A DNA stretch of 64,000 bases, taken from the NCBI RefSeq assembly GCF_003326675.1, contig NZ_JPWF01000002.1, positions 1 through 64,000 of the forward strand. The letters run 5' to 3'. Every line of letters starts with the position of its first letter. Position 1 is the stretch's first letter. The translations under genes and the position numbers were made by a program. Of this stretch, positions 48,373 through 58,362 are shown one piece after another. This DNA is from Thalassospira profundimaris. Lineage in GTDB: Bacteria; Pseudomonadota; Alphaproteobacteria; Rhodospirillales; Thalassospiraceae. A model generated the notes under the pieces. That model was not told the DNA's origin, did not search any database, and saw nothing but the letters and a program-made list of their open reading frames with translations.

Positions 48373-48900
48373 TTAGAGGGTTGCATCACCCTGGTTCCAG
48401 TTGCACGGGCAAAGTTCGTCGGTCTGCAGCGCGTCAAGAATACGCAGTGCTTCCTGCGGGTTACGACCAACGTTAAGGTCGTTAACCTGGACGTGACGGA
48501 TGATGTTGTCCGGATCGACGATGAAGGTCGCACGCAGGGCAACACCGGCATCTTTCGCCAGAACACCAAGAGCAGCCGACAGTTCTTTTTTCTCGTCAGC
48601 CAGCCATACGAACGGGCTGTCGCCCAGATCTTCGTGGTGGGTACGCCATGCAGCGTGGACGAAATCGGTGTCGGTCGAGCAACCCAGAAGAACCGCGTCA
48701 CGGTCTTCGAATTCACCGTTCAGTTCGCCGTAACCAACGATTTCGGTCGGGCAGACAAAGGTGAAGTCTTTCGGCCAGAAGAACAGGATCTTCCATTTGC
48801 CTTCATAGGACTTGTCAGTAACCGGTGCGAAGCTGTCCGGGGTTTTACCCGAAACACCAGTGAGATTGAATTCAGGAAGAATATCACCAACGGTAAGCAT
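48373..48900 (-). CDS. ahpC: Alkyl hydroperoxide reductase AhpC-type peroxiredoxin
   Basis: Reduces organic peroxides and hydrogen peroxide. The 175-residue 2-Cys-type protein has the peroxidatic Cys50 in FWPKDFTFVCPTEIVGYG and a C-terminal CPC (Cys164/Cys166) in DELCPCNWNQGD as resolving thiols. The size and CPC ending match the AhpC partners of AhpD rather than AhpC/AhpF pairs. It is divergent from oxyR with an OxyR-type site between them. Confidence 0.94.
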   Translation of the reverse strand: MLTVGDILPEFNLTGVSGKTPDSFAPVTDKSYEGKWKILFFWPKDFTFVCPTEIVGYGELNGEFEDRDAVLLGCSTDTDFVHAAWRTHHEDLGDSPFVWLADEKKELSAALGVLAKDAGVALRATFIVDPDNIIRHVQVNDLNVGRNPQEALRILDALQTDELCPCNWNQGDATL

Positions 48901-49032
48901 TAGTTTGGTTACTCCATAACCCAGTTAAAATTCCCGATTAACGGCCCCCGACAGGCCGCGTCATCTTGTGTGCAAGTGCAAAAAATGCACTCCCTGCTGG
49001 CGATTTGTAGTGAAATGGACTAACTAAGACAA

Positions 49033-49069
49033 ATAGATAAATCCTCAGTTGTTGATAGGAAAAATTTAT
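49033..49069. promoter_or_regulatory. OxyR binding motif between ahpC and oxyR
   Basis: ATAG (49033-49036), N7, CTCA, N7, ATAG (49055-49058), N7, TTAT (49066-49069) fits the four-part ATAG-N7-CTAT-N7-ATAG-N7-CTAT pattern with both ATAG quarters exact. It ends inside the oxyR start codon, which suggests autorepression of oxyR and activation of ahpC from the same site. Confidence 0.6.
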
Positions 49070-49991
49070 GGCTGCCCAACCAAGTATCAAGCAGCTCAAG
49101 TATCTGGTTGCTCTTGCGGAATGCGGCCATTTTGGCCGTGCGGCCGAGGCTTGCTTTATCACGCAGCCCAGCCTGTCGGCGGCGATCAACGAACTTGAAA
49201 ACCTTCTTGGTGCGCAGCTTGTTGAACGCAACAAGCGTCAGGTCCTGATCACGCCGCTGGGTGAAGAAGTCGTTTCGCGGGCGCGAAGCATCTTGCAGGA
49301 AGTCGACGAACTGACCACCATGGCACAGGCCGCAACCGAACCGCTGTCAGGCCCGATCCATATCGGCGTTATCCCGACCATCGGCCCGTATCTGTTGCCC
49401 GATGTCATGACCGGCATCAAATCCGGCTTCCCGAAATTGCAGCCCTTCCTGCGCGAAGATCAGACCGGCAACCTGATCAAGCTGCTTTCGGCGGGTAAAC
49501 TTGACCTTGCCCTGATTGCCCTGCCGATCGAAGAAGCATGGCTCGAAGAATTTGATCTGTTCGAAGACCAGTTCGTCTTTGCCTGCAGCCCGGACAATCC
49601 GCTGACCCACAAGCGCCGCCTTGAAATCACCGATATCAAAGATGAAAAGCTGTTGCTGCTGGAAGACGGCCATTGCCTGCGCGATCAGGCGCTTGAAGTC
49701 TGCCAGAAAGCCGGTTGGAGCAAGTCCGCCGATTTTCAGGCCAACAGCCTTTCGACACTGGTTCAGATGGTTGCTGCTGGCGTTGGATCGACATTGCTTC
49801 CTGAAATGTCGCTTGAGGTCGAGGCACGCCGTCCCGATCTTTTGAAAATCATGCCGTTTGAAAACCCGGTGCCGATCCGCCGGATTGGTATGGTCTGGCG
49901 CAGAAGTTCGGCCCGCAAACGCGAATATCGCCAATTGGCAACCTATCTGCGGGATCGGCTGACACCGCGTCATCAGGCAGATGTCGCCTGA
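49068..49991 (+). CDS. oxyR: Hydrogen peroxide-sensing regulator OxyR
   Basis: LysR-type activator switched on by disulfide formation. The 307 residues include a helix-turn-helix (LAECGHFGRAAEACFITQPS) and the redox centre GHCLRDQALEVC: Cys203 and Cys212, the same spacing as Cys199/Cys208 of E. coli OxyR. Its start overlaps a candidate OxyR site. It controls, by inference, the divergent ahpC-ahpD pair and perhaps dps at 26956. Confidence 0.95.
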   Translation: MAAQPSIKQLKYLVALAECGHFGRAAEACFITQPSLSAAINELENLLGAQLVERNKRQVLITPLGEEVVSRARSILQEVDELTTMAQAATEPLSGPIHIGVIPTIGPYLLPDVMTGIKSGFPKLQPFLREDQTGNLIKLLSAGKLDLALIALPIEEAWLEEFDLFEDQFVFACSPDNPLTHKRRLEITDIKDEKLLLLEDGHCLRDQALEVCQKAGWSKSADFQANSLSTLVQMVAAGVGSTLLPEMSLEVEARRPDLLKIMPFENPVPIRRIGMVWRRSSARKREYRQLATYLRDRLTPRHQADVA

Positions 49992-50048
49992 TTTCGGGAA
50001 ACAGATACCCTTCGCCTCTTCGTAAAACAGGGAACAGGCTTATCGTCG

Positions 50049-51020
50049 ATGTTGCCGATCAAGGATAATAATCCGACCACCATCACGCCCTGGGTCACCT
50101 ATGGGATCATTGCCGTCAATGTTCTGGTTTTCCTCGTAACGGTTTCGCTCGATCCGCGTTCGGCGCAGCTGGTCAATCTGCAATATGGCGCGATCCCGGC
50201 CATCGTTTTTGGCCATGCCAGCTTGCCGCCGGAACTTTCCCCCTTCCCCGCGGGTTTTGACTTCCTGTCGATTTTCTCGGCCATGTTCATGCATGGCGGC
50301 TGGATGCATCTTGGCGGCAACATGCTGTATCTGTGGATTTTCGGCAACAATGTCGAAGACGCGATGGGGCATTTCCGCTTTTTGGTCTTCTATCTGATCT
50401 GCGGGGTTGCTGCCGCCCTTGGGCATGGCATCCTTGATACCCAGTCCGAAATTCCGATGATCGGCGCATCCGGTGCGCTTGCCGGGGTGCTTGGTGCCTA
50501 TTTCCTGCTCTATCCCAAGGCACGCGTGCTGGTCTGGTTCTTCTGGGTGTTTATTTTCTATGTCCCGGCGGTCTTTGTGCTCGGTTTCTGGTTTGTAACC
50601 CAGATCATCAATTTTGGCAGCGGGGCTGATGACGGCATCGCATGGGTCGCCCATATCGCCGGCTTTGTTGCCGGGATGGCGCTGATCCCGCTGTTCAAAC
50701 ATCGCAATGTACCGCTTTGGCATGATGGATCCGCCGCACCGGCATTCGGCATGTATCGCCCGGGTCGCAAGGCACGCGATGGCAATGCCGGATCAAACAT
50801 TCCGCCTTGGGCCGCAGCCTACGAGGCCGAACGTGCCGCCAAGCATGCCCATATGCGTGATGATCAGCGCGGCCCCTGGGGCAAGGAAGGCGAAAATGCC
50901 GACAAATCCCCGTGGGGACGCTATCAGCCTGCCCCGTCGGAAAAACCGGCGGCCAAGCCGTCTGTTGGCGTTCCCAAAGTTGTCCGCTTGCATCCGGACA
51001 ACAACAAAGACAATAATTGA
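50049..51020 (+). CDS. Rhomboid family intramembrane serine protease
   Basis: A 323-residue membrane protease that cleaves transmembrane substrates. It has six or more membrane segments. The catalytic serine is in IGASGALAGVLGAYFL and the histidine in WVAHIAGFVAGMAL; MFMHGGWMHLGGNMLYLW is the conserved early helix. A long polar C-terminal tail (about 230-323), rich in Pro, Ala and Lys with NIPPWAAAYEAERAAKHAH, faces the cytoplasm. Substrates are unknown. Confidence 0.92.
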   Translation: MLPIKDNNPTTITPWVTYGIIAVNVLVFLVTVSLDPRSAQLVNLQYGAIPAIVFGHASLPPELSPFPAGFDFLSIFSAMFMHGGWMHLGGNMLYLWIFGNNVEDAMGHFRFLVFYLICGVAAALGHGILDTQSEIPMIGASGALAGVLGAYFLLYPKARVLVWFFWVFIFYVPAVFVLGFWFVTQIINFGSGADDGIAWVAHIAGFVAGMALIPLFKHRNVPLWHDGSAAPAFGMYRPGRKARDGNAGSNIPPWAAAYEAERAAKHAHMRDDQRGPWGKEGENADKSPWGRYQPAPSEKPAAKPSVGVPKVVRLHPDNNKDNN

Positions 51021-51049
51021 TCGCGTAACACCATCCCCGGAGAATTCCA

Positions 51050-52090
51050 ATGCGCGCCGCCTTCTTCACCGAATATCAGGGTCCGATTGACGTCCAGAAA
51101 CTTGACGATCCCACCCCGACCAATGGCGGTGTCGTGATCAAAGTTGGTGCCACGGGCCTGTGCCGCAGTGACTGGCACGGCTGGATGGGTCATGATTCCG
51201 ATGTCCAGCTTCCCCACGTGCCCGGCCATGAATTTGCCGGAACCGTGGTTGCGGTCGGCAAGGATATCAAACGCTGGAAAGAAGGCGATCGCGTTACCGT
51301 TCCGTTTGTATCGGGTTGCGGCCACTGCCCCGAATGCCACAGCGGCAACCATCAGGTCTGCGATCATCAGTTCCAGCCGGGCTTTACCCATTGGGGCAGT
51401 TTTGCCGAATATGTCGCCATTGACTATGCCGACACCAATCTGGTGCGCCTGCCTGATGAAATGGATTATGCGACGGCCGCCAGCCTTGGCTGCCGCTTTG
51501 CCACCAGTTTCCGCGGCGTGATTGACCAGGGCAAGGTAACTGCTGGTCAGATGGTTGCGGTCCACGGCGCGGGCGGTGTCGGTCTGTCGGCAATCATGAT
51601 TGCCGCGGCCGCCGGGGCCTATGTGGTTGCGGTCGATATCGACGACACCAAACTGGAATTTGCCAAGGAACTTGGTGCCAATACCGTTCTCAATGCCAAG
51701 ACAATTGACGACATTCCTGCCGCGATCAAGGACATGACGCGTGGCGGCGTTCATGTTTCTGTCGATGCCCTTGGCAGTGCGGTGACCTGCTTTAACTCTG
51801 TCTCATCCCTGCGCAAACGCGGCAAACATATCCAGATCGGCCTGATGACCGGTGACCACGCCCATGCCAAGGTTCCGATGGATCGGGTGGTTGCCCATGA
51901 ACTTGAAATTCTTGGCAGCCACGGCATGCAGGCATTCCGCTATGACGCGATGATCGACATGATCATGACCGGCAAACTCGCCCCGCAAAAACTGATCGGG
52001 GATCGAGTCACACTCGCCGAAGGCGCAACCGCCCTGATGAACATGAATCACTTCGCCGGAACCGGCGTTACGGTGATTGACCGGTTCTAG
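51050..52090 (+). CDS. Zinc-dependent alcohol dehydrogenase family protein
   Basis: A 346-residue medium-chain dehydrogenase. The catalytic zinc ligands include Cys in [14 protein letters not shown] and the [12 protein letters not shown] motif; the structural zinc cluster is [15 protein letters not shown]. The nucleotide-binding fold is [20 protein letters not shown]. The likely cofactor is NAD(P). The physiological alcohol is unknown. It lies 29 bp after the rhomboid gene, so the two may be co-transcribed, though they share no obvious function. Confidence 0.93.
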   Translation: MRAAFFTEYQGPIDVQKLDDPTPTNGGVVIKVGATGLCRSDWHGWMGHDSDVQLPHVPGHEFAGTVVAVGKDIKRWKEGDRVTVPFVSGCGHCPECHSGNHQVCDHQFQPGFTHWGSFAEYVAIDYADTNLVRLPDEMDYATAASLGCRFATSFRGVIDQGKVTAGQMVAVHGAGGVGLSAIMIAAAAGAYVVAVDIDDTKLEFAKELGANTVLNAKTIDDIPAAIKDMTRGGVHVSVDALGSAVTCFNSVSSLRKRGKHIQIGLMTGDHAHAKVPMDRVVAHELEILGSHGMQAFRYDAMIDMIMTGKLAPQKLIGDRVTLAEGATALMNMNHFAGTGVTVIDRF

Positions 52091-52333
52091 TCCCGTCTCG
52101 GCCCTTTCCCCGGAACCGCCTGCAACACAGCCGCTTTTTATAATCGTTATAATATTAATTAAATAATACTTATTATACTTAGGATTGCCCAACGACCCCA
52201 AATACCCTTACACTCTGTCCGGGTACTCCCCACCTCAATGAGGGAGCCTTGAAAAGAATGCCAGCATACGCACCCAAACTGATGCGATTGTAAGGCTTCT
52301 GACCTCAGAAATGAGACAGAGAGAGACGCGACC

Positions 52334-52507
52334 ATGACGGAAGAAATCACTCTAGAAGGTGATGCCCGGCGCAAGACGGAACTTCGCAGTTTCCTGTTCT
52401 TGGCCATTGTTCTGGCACCGGCCCTTGCGGTCGCGATTGTCGGCGGGCTCGGTTTTTCAATCTGGATTTATCAAATGTTTGCGGGCCCGCCCGGACCACC
52501 GGTCTGA
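52334..52507 (+). CDS. napE: Periplasmic nitrate reductase subunit NapE
   Basis: A 57-residue protein (MTEEITLEGDARRKTELRSF and onward) with one membrane span (FLAIVLAPALAVAIVGGLGF) followed by SIWIYQMFAGPPGPP, the usual NapE layout: N-terminal ELRSF before the span and GPPGPP at the end. It is the first gene of the nap operon, 18 bp before napF. NapE's biochemical role is not established; it is a small inner-membrane protein conserved in nap operons. No FNR or NarP box was recognised upstream, only an AT-rich stretch at 52136-52180. Confidence 0.9.
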   Translation: MTEEITLEGDARRKTELRSFLFLAIVLAPALAVAIVGGLGFSIWIYQMFAGPPGPPV

Positions 52508-52525
52508 TCGGCGGAGGGCGGGCTT

Positions 52526-53050
52526 ATGCCTGATACCCTCAAAGATCCGGGCCGCAGGGCATTTCTGGACCGGTTCCGTTCGGGAACGGATGTGCAATCA
52601 CGCCCGGAGTTATCGGCAATCCGTCCCCCCTGGGCTGTTCAATTCGATGCCAACTGTACCGGTTGTGCGGACTGTGTGCCTGCATGTCCGGAAGGCATCA
52701 TTGCCCTTGATGGTGCGAACCTGCCTGCCATTGATTTCAACAAGGGTGAATGCAGTTTTTGCGAGGCATGCGCCGATGCCTGCTCTGAAAACGTGTTTGA
52801 CCGCTCAGTCGAACCGGCATGGCATCTTGATATCACGGTCGCCAAAAACTGCTTTGCCGAACAGGGCATCTATTGCCGGTCCTGTGGCGACATCTGCCCG
52901 GAACGGGCCATTCGCATTCCGCCACAACTGGGCGGACGGGCAAGGGTCATCATTGATAGCGATACCTGCACAAGATGCGGGGCCTGTCAGGGGGCCTGCC
53001 CGGCCGATGCCATATTGATCACACCGCACAAGGAATATGCCCATGAATGA
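52526..53050 (+). CDS. napF: Ferredoxin-type protein NapF
   Basis: Cytoplasmic iron-sulfur protein associated with maturation or electron supply of periplasmic nitrate reductase. The 174 residues carry ferredoxin-type cysteine motifs CTGCADCVPACPE, CSFCEACADACSE, CRSCGDICPE and CTRCGACQGACPA, enough for at least three, and probably four, [4Fe-4S] clusters. The 3' end overlaps the start of napD by eight bases. Confidence 0.94.
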   Translation: MPDTLKDPGRRAFLDRFRSGTDVQSRPELSAIRPPWAVQFDANCTGCADCVPACPEGIIALDGANLPAIDFNKGECSFCEACADACSENVFDRSVEPAWHLDITVAKNCFAEQGIYCRSCGDICPERAIRIPPQLGGRARVIIDSDTCTRCGACQGACPADAILITPHKEYAHE

Positions 53051-53294
53051 AGATATCGGGGTGATCTCCAGCATGATCGTGCAAACCCGTCCCGAACAGA
53101 TGGACGATCTTAAATCCCGGCTTGCAAGCGTTGCGGGTGCGGAAGTCACCTCCGAAGACGCAAGCGGCAAGCTGGTTGTCGTGCTTGAAGCCGATACTGA
53201 CCGGCAACTGGCCGACACCATGCAAAAGATCGGTGAAATCCCCGGCGTCCTTGGCGTCAATCTGGTGTTTCACCACAGCGAAAAAGCCAACTGA
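53043..53294 (+). CDS. napD: Chaperone NapD
   Basis: An 83-residue Tat-proofreading chaperone that binds the NapA signal peptide. It shows the NapD pattern [20 protein letters not shown], the mid [17 protein letters not shown] and a C-terminal [15 protein letters not shown]. The ATG at 53043 with AAGGA upstream is favoured over one two codons earlier. It is translationally coupled to napF by overlap. Confidence 0.93.
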   Translation: MNEDIGVISSMIVQTRPEQMDDLKSRLASVAGAEVTSEDASGKLVVVLEADTDRQLADTMQKIGEIPGVLGVNLVFHHSEKAN

Positions 53295-53338
53295 AAATTT
53301 TAAAAAGCACTCCGCTTTCTGGATCAAGGAACGAAACC

Positions 53339-55843
53339 ATGTTCAAGGCAAAGATATCCCGCCGAGATGCCCTTAAAGCCAAGGCCGCCGCCGTTGCGGC
53401 CGCTGCGGCCGGCATCAGTTTGCCGGCATCCGCCCAAAATCTGGTCACTGAGTCCGAACATACCCAGCTTAAATGGTCCAAGGCCCCGTGCCGGTTCTGC
53501 GGCACCGGCTGTTCGGTGATGGTCGCGACCAAGGACAACCATGTGGTTGCCACCCATGGCGATGTTCTGTCCCCGGTCAATCGCGGTCTGAACTGCGTTA
53601 AGGGTTATTTCCTGTCCAAGATCATGTATGGCACGGACCGTCTGACCCAACCGCTGTTGCGCAAAAAGAACGGCGTGTTTGACAAAAATGGCGATTTCGA
53701 ACCGGTTTCCTGGGACGAGGCCTTTGACGTCATGGCCGAAAAATGGAAAGCCGCCCTTAAGGCCAAAGGTCCGACCTCGGTTGGCATGTTCGGGTCCGGC
53801 CAATGGACCGTGTGGGAAGGTTATGCTGCTTCCAAACTGATGAAGGCCGGTTTCCGGTCCAACAATATTGATCCCAATGCCCGCCATTGCATGGCCTCTG
53901 CCGTGGTCGGCTTCATGCGGACCTTTGGCATGGACGAACCAATGGGCTGCTATGACGATATGGAAGCAGCCGATGCCTTCGTGCTCTGGGGTTCGAACAT
54001 GGCCGAGATGCATCCGATCCTTTGGACAAGAGTGACCGACCGCCGTCTGTCTGCCCCGCATGTCAAGGTTGCCGTGCTGTCGACCTACGAGCATCGCTGC
54101 TTTGATCTGGCCGATATCCCGATGGTGTTTGAACCGCAAACCGATCTGGCGATCCTGAACTATATCGCCCATCACATCATCTCAACCAACCGGGTCAATA
54201 CCGACTTCGTCAACAAGCACACAATTTTCCGTCGTGGCAATACCGATATCGGCTATGGCCTGCGCCCGGAAGATCCGCGGGAACAATCGGCCAAACACGC
54301 CGCCGATGCCGGTGGTTCGACCGACATGACATTCGACGAATATGCCGAATTTGTCGCGGAATACACCCTTGATAAAACCCATGAACTGACCGGGGTTCCC
54401 AAGGAACGCCTCGAAGCATTGGCCGAACTTTATGCCGATCCCGATACCAAGGTCACTTCGTTCTGGACCATGGGCTTTAACCAGCATACCCGCGGGGTTT
54501 GGGCCAACAACCTTGTTTACAACATCCATCTTCTGACCGGCAAAATCGCCGAGCCGGGCAACTCGCCCTTCTCGCTGACCGGACAACCGTCTGCCTGCGG
54601 CACCGCCCGCGAAGTCGGCACCTTTGCCCATCGCCTGCCCGCTGATCTTGTGGTGACCAACCCTGAACACCGCAAACATGCCGAAGAAATCTGGAAACTG
54701 CCTGACGGCACCATTCCCGATAAGGTCGGCTATCACGCGGTGCTTCAGAACCGCATGCTGCGCGATGGCAAGCTCAATGCCTATTGGGTTCAGTGCAACA
54801 ACAACATGCAGGCTGCCGCCAACATGACCGAGGAAGGTTGGCCCGGCTATCGCAACCCGGAAAACTTCATCACGGTCTCGGACGCCTATCCCACTGTCAC
54901 CTGCGAGGCCGCCGATCTTGTCCTGCCAACCGCCATGTGGGTGGAAAAGGAAGGCTGTTACGGCAATGCCGAACGCCGCACCCATATGTGGCATCAGCTT
55001 GTCGATGCGCCGGGCGATGCCAAATCCGACCTGTGGCAATTGATGGAATTTTCCAAACGCTTCACCATGGAAGATGTCTGGCCCGAAGACCTTCTGGCCA
55101 AGGCACCGGAAATGCGTGGCAAGAGCCTGTTTGACGTGCTCTATCGCAACGGCAATGTCGACAAGTTCCCGCTGGAACAGACATCGCCTGATTACAACAA
55201 CCAGGAATCCAAAGAATACGGCTTCTATGTTCAAAAGGGCCTGTTCGAAGAATACGCCACCTTTGGTCGCGGACACGGGCACGACCTTGCACCCTTTGAT
55301 ACCTATCACGAAGTTCGCGGTCTGCGCTGGCCGGTGGTCGATGGCAAGGAAACCCTGTGGCGATACCGCGAAGGATATGACCCCTATGTCACGCCCGGCG
55401 CCGGGGTCGAATTCTATGGCCACAAGGATGGCAAGGCCCGCATCTTTGCCCTGCCCTATGAACCGGCCGCCGAAAGCCCGGATGAAGAATATCCATACTG
55501 GCTGTGCACCGGCCGTGTGATCGAACACTGGCATTCCGGCTCCATGACCCAGCGCGTGCCCGAACTTTATCGCGCCTTCCCTGATGCCGTGTGCTTCATG
55601 CATCCCGATGATGCGGCCGAACAGGGTCTGCGCCGCGGGGATGAAATCAAAATCACGTCACGCCGTGGCGATATGCGCACCCGTGTTGAAACCCGCGGGC
55701 GGAACAAGCCCCCCCGTGGACTGGTCTTTGTTCCGTGGTTTGATGCCAGCGAACTGATCAACAAGGTCACGCTCGATGCCACCGATCCGATGTCCAAGCA
55801 GACCGACTTCAAGAAATGTGCCATCCGCATTGAAAAAGTGTGA
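53339..55843 (+). CDS. napA: Periplasmic nitrate reductase catalytic subunit NapA
   Basis: Molybdenum enzyme that reduces nitrate to nitrite in the periplasm. The 834-residue precursor has a Tat signal ([20 protein letters not shown]), the N-terminal [4Fe-4S] motif starting [20 protein letters not shown], the molybdenum-ligand cysteine in [15 protein letters not shown], and a molybdopterin-dinucleotide domain at the C-terminus ([20 protein letters not shown]). AAGGA precedes the ATG. Length matches the NapA family (about 830). Confidence 0.98.
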   Translation: MFKAKISRRDALKAKAAAVAAAAAGISLPASAQNLVTESEHTQLKWSKAPCRFCGTGCSVMVATKDNHVVATHGDVLSPVNRGLNCVKGYFLSKIMYGTDRLTQPLLRKKNGVFDKNGDFEPVSWDEAFDVMAEKWKAALKAKGPTSVGMFGSGQWTVWEGYAASKLMKAGFRSNNIDPNARHCMASAVVGFMRTFGMDEPMGCYDDMEAADAFVLWGSNMAEMHPILWTRVTDRRLSAPHVKVAVLSTYEHRCFDLADIPMVFEPQTDLAILNYIAHHIISTNRVNTDFVNKHTIFRRGNTDIGYGLRPEDPREQSAKHAADAGGSTDMTFDEYAEFVAEYTLDKTHELTGVPKERLEALAELYADPDTKVTSFWTMGFNQHTRGVWANNLVYNIHLLTGKIAEPGNSPFSLTGQPSACGTAREVGTFAHRLPADLVVTNPEHRKHAEEIWKLPDGTIPDKVGYHAVLQNRMLRDGKLNAYWVQCNNNMQAAANMTEEGWPGYRNPENFITVSDAYPTVTCEAADLVLPTAMWVEKEGCYGNAERRTHMWHQLVDAPGDAKSDLWQLMEFSKRFTMEDVWPEDLLAKAPEMRGKSLFDVLYRNGNVDKFPLEQTSPDYNNQESKEYGFYVQKGLFEEYATFGRGHGHDLAPFDTYHEVRGLRWPVVDGKETLWRYREGYDPYVTPGAGVEFYGHKDGKARIFALPYEPAAESPDEEYPYWLCTGRVIEHWHSGSMTQRVPELYRAFPDAVCFMHPDDAAEQGLRRGDEIKITSRRGDMRTRVETRGRNKPPRGLVFVPWFDASELINKVTLDATDPMSKQTDFKKCAIRIEKV

Positions 55844-55854
55844 GGGAGGAAACC

Positions 55855-56319
55855 ATGAAAATATCCGCAAAATGGCTGCTTTCCCTTGCGATCATTGGCA
55901 TTGCAGGCATGGCTATGGCCGCCGAACCGATCACCACATTACGCAGTGCCGCCCCTGATCAGGTTTCCCCGGCCCCGCAAATGTCGAACTTTGAAGACAA
56001 CAGCGAAAAACGCCCGCGCAACTACCCGGAACAGCCGCCGACCATCCCCCATGATATCGAAGGCTACCAGATTGATCGCAACGCCAATAAATGCCTGTCC
56101 TGTCATGCCCGCTCGCGCACGGGTGACAGTGGCGCACCAATGGTGTCGATCACCCATTTCATGGATCGGGATAATCAGTTCCTGGCCGCGGTAAGCCCGC
56201 GTCGCTATTTCTGCACGCAATGCCATGTGCCGCAAAAAGAAGTCAAACCTCTGGTCGACAACAACTTTGTCGATATCGACCAACTCCTGCCCAATAACAG
56301 CACCCGCATCGCGGAATAA
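55855..56319 (+). CDS. napB: Periplasmic nitrate reductase electron-transfer subunit NapB
   Basis: A 154-residue dihaem cytochrome c with a signal peptide ending AMA, and two CxxCH haem sites: [17 protein letters not shown] and [12 protein letters not shown]. It passes electrons from NapC to NapA. The ATG at 55855 with GGGAGGA is chosen over an upstream in-frame ATG that adds five residues. Confidence 0.96.
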   Translation: MKISAKWLLSLAIIGIAGMAMAAEPITTLRSAAPDQVSPAPQMSNFEDNSEKRPRNYPEQPPTIPHDIEGYQIDRNANKCLSCHARSRTGDSGAPMVSITHFMDRDNQFLAAVSPRRYFCTQCHVPQKEVKPLVDNNFVDIDQLLPNNSTRIAE

Positions 56320-56330
56320 GGAGGGGGCCG

Positions 56331-56921
56331 ATGAAGAACTTTATCAAAAGGCACTGGACGGTACTGACAACGCCCAGCGTGCATTACAGTCTGGCCTTCC
56401 TGACGGTTGGCGGCTTTATCGCCGGGGTCATTTTCTGGGGCGGTTTCAACACCGCCCTTGAAGCCACCAACACCGAACAATTCTGTATCGGTTGTCACGA
56501 AATGAACGACAACGTTTATCAGGAACTGAAAACCACGATCCACTACACCAACCGGTCGGGCGTTCGCGCAACCTGTCCGGATTGCCATGTGCCGCATGAA
56601 TGGACGGACAAGATCGCCCGTAAAATGCAGGCCTCGAAGGAAGTCTGGGGTAAACTCTTTGGCACCATCAGCACCCGTGACAAGTTCCTGGAGAAACGTC
56701 TTGAACTGGCCCAGCACGAATGGGCAAGGCTTTCGGCCAACAATTCGCTCGAATGCCGGAACTGCCATTCCGCGGAATCGATGGATACCACCCGACAAAG
56801 CCCCCGCGCGTCCGAGGCTCATCAGAAATTTTTATTTACCGGTGAAAAGACTTGTATCGACTGTCACAAAGGGATCGCGCATCATCTTCCTGATATGTCG
56901 GGTGTTCCCGAATGGCAATAA
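56331..56921 (+). CDS. napC: Membrane-anchored tetrahaem cytochrome NapC
   Basis: Quinol dehydrogenase of the NapC/NirT family that feeds NapB. The 196-residue protein has a single N-terminal membrane anchor ([20 protein letters not shown]) and four haem sites, [29 protein letters not shown] and [10 protein letters not shown]. The absence of napG and napH indicates that this organism relies on NapC for quinol oxidation. It closes the NapEFDABC operon proper. Confidence 0.96.
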   Translation: MKNFIKRHWTVLTTPSVHYSLAFLTVGGFIAGVIFWGGFNTALEATNTEQFCIGCHEMNDNVYQELKTTIHYTNRSGVRATCPDCHVPHEWTDKIARKMQASKEVWGKLFGTISTRDKFLEKRLELAQHEWARLSANNSLECRNCHSAESMDTTRQSPRASEAHQKFLFTGEKTCIDCHKGIAHHLPDMSGVPEWQ

Positions 56922-56942
56922 AGTGAAGATGGACCAGACAGC

Positions 56943-57476
56943 GTGACAGACACCCAAGAAAACGGGCCCCTTTTGGCCGGTATCCCTTTCCGGCCAAAAG
57001 ACCCGATTGACGACGTGCTGGGCGAAATTGCCCATGGTTTTGACGCCAACCGCATTGCCGGTTACGTGCAAAAACGCCGCAAGGATCGGGATTGTGGCAC
57101 GCTTGTCTATGTCCGCAATCTGCGCAGCGGCGATGAAATGCCGATCACCAAAAACCGTGGTGCGATGGCAAAGGGCTGCAAGCTTGATGGCGATGCCCTG
57201 TCATCGCTTTCCGAGCAGCTTGAACGCGATGTCGAAACCGATTGCGATCTGTTGATTGTCGCGCGCTTTGGCCGAAGCGAGGCCGATGGCCGTGGCCTGC
57301 GTGATGTGATTTCACGCGCCATGGTGCTTGAAATCCCGGTTCTGGTTGGCGTGCGCGATGAATATGCCGATGCCTGGGATGAATTTCATGGCGGCATGGC
57401 TCAAACCCTGTCGCTTGATGAAACCGCAATCCGCGATTGGCTTTCACATCACATGAATGTCGCCGAAAACGCCTAG
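56943..57476 (+). CDS. DUF2478 protein downstream of napC
   Basis: A 177-residue soluble protein of the DUF2478 family, recognised by CDLLIVARFGRSEADGRGLR, MVLEIPVLVGVRDEYADAW and KNRGAMAKGCKLDGDAL. Family members often accompany molybdenum enzymes and have a Rossmann- or NTPase-like fold, but their function is undefined. A GTG start 22 bp after napC is used; no ATG is suitable. Position suggests a molybdenum-enzyme-related role; that is inference. Confidence 0.8.
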   Translation: MTDTQENGPLLAGIPFRPKDPIDDVLGEIAHGFDANRIAGYVQKRRKDRDCGTLVYVRNLRSGDEMPITKNRGAMAKGCKLDGDALSSLSEQLERDVETDCDLLIVARFGRSEADGRGLRDVISRAMVLEIPVLVGVRDEYADAWDEFHGGMAQTLSLDETAIRDWLSHHMNVAENA

Positions 57477-57479
57477 GCC

Positions 57480-58217
57480 CTAATCACAGCATCCAAGCTG
57501 TGCCGGTGCCCGGTCTTTGACCAGCACCTTGGCGGCGAACCGTTCGAACCATGCCCCGAACGCCGCATCATATTTGGCCCGTCCGGCGCGCTGCTGATCC
57601 GGGTCCTGCCCGTTCGGTCGGTCAGTCTTGGCCGCCGAATTCGCAAGCCAGCGTTCATGGGTTTCATCATCGACTTCCGGGTGGAACTGAATGCCCCAGA
57701 TACGTTCATCAATGTGATAGGCCTGATGGGGAAATACCGATCCGGTCGCAACAAGCTCTGCACCGGCCGGAAGCCCGAACCCTTCGCTGTGCCAGTGATA
57801 GACCATCATTTCATCGGGAAACAGGTCCTGCCCCGCCTCGGTCGCCTGCACCGGGTAATAGCCGATCTCGGTCAGGCCTTCGGGATGGGGTTCGATTTCC
57901 GCCCCCAGATGACGCGCCATCATCTGCGCCCCAAGACAGATACCAAGATACAGCGCGTTACTTGCAACCACCTTGGGCAGGAATTCCATGATCGCCTGCA
58001 CATTGCCAAGGTCATCGTCATTGGCGCTCATCGGGCCGCCAAACACCACGACAAGGTGATAGGCAGACAGATCATCGGGCAATGCATCGCCTTCGCCCGG
58101 ACGGCGAATATCGAACTCATAACCGTACTTGCGCAATACCGTTCCCAACCGTCCCGGCTGTCCGGTGGCCGAATTGAAAATCAGAAGAATGCGGTTGGCA
58201 GGGCTTAGTTCGTTCAT
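57480..58217 (-). CDS. Class I glutamine amidotransferase-like protein
   Basis: A 245-residue stand-alone protein with the class I amidotransferase triad: Cys in YLGICLGAQMMARHLGAE, His in WGIQFHPEVDDETHERW and the adjacent Glu. It resembles GMP synthase-type domains without a synthetase partner; HPEGLTEIGYYPVQAT and VYHWHSEGF suggest the gamma-glutamyl or GMP synthase-like hydrolase group. It converges on the DUF2478 gene with a gap of only three bases. Confidence 0.88.
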   Translation of the reverse strand: MNELSPANRILLIFNSATGQPGRLGTVLRKYGYEFDIRRPGEGDALPDDLSAYHLVVVFGGPMSANDDDLGNVQAIMEFLPKVVASNALYLGICLGAQMMARHLGAEIEPHPEGLTEIGYYPVQATEAGQDLFPDEMMVYHWHSEGFGLPAGAELVATGSVFPHQAYHIDERIWGIQFHPEVDDETHERWLANSAAKTDRPNGQDPDQQRAGRAKYDAAFGAWFERFAAKVLVKDRAPAQLGCCD

Positions 58218-58302
58218 CGGGACCTCATTGCTGCGTTAGCGAAGGGTAGACCGCCCTTCGTCGTTTTGACAAGTCCCGCATCGTCAAAAACCCTGTGCTA
58301 AA

Positions 58303-58335
58303 ATCAAAAAGCCGCCGCACATTGTGCGACGGCTT
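58303..58335 (-). terminator. Intrinsic terminator of ychF
   Basis: GCCGCCGCAC (58311-58320) pairs with GTGCGACGGC (58324-58333) with one mismatch. On the minus strand it is followed by TTTTTGATTTT. Confidence 0.8.
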
Positions 58336-58362
58336 CAAAGATCAAAACAGCCAAGCGATGGC

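Noticed and set aside
52091-52333. FNR (TTGAT-N4-ATCAA) or NarP site upstream of napE
   Set aside because: No sequence matches either pattern acceptably; only AT-rich DNA is present.
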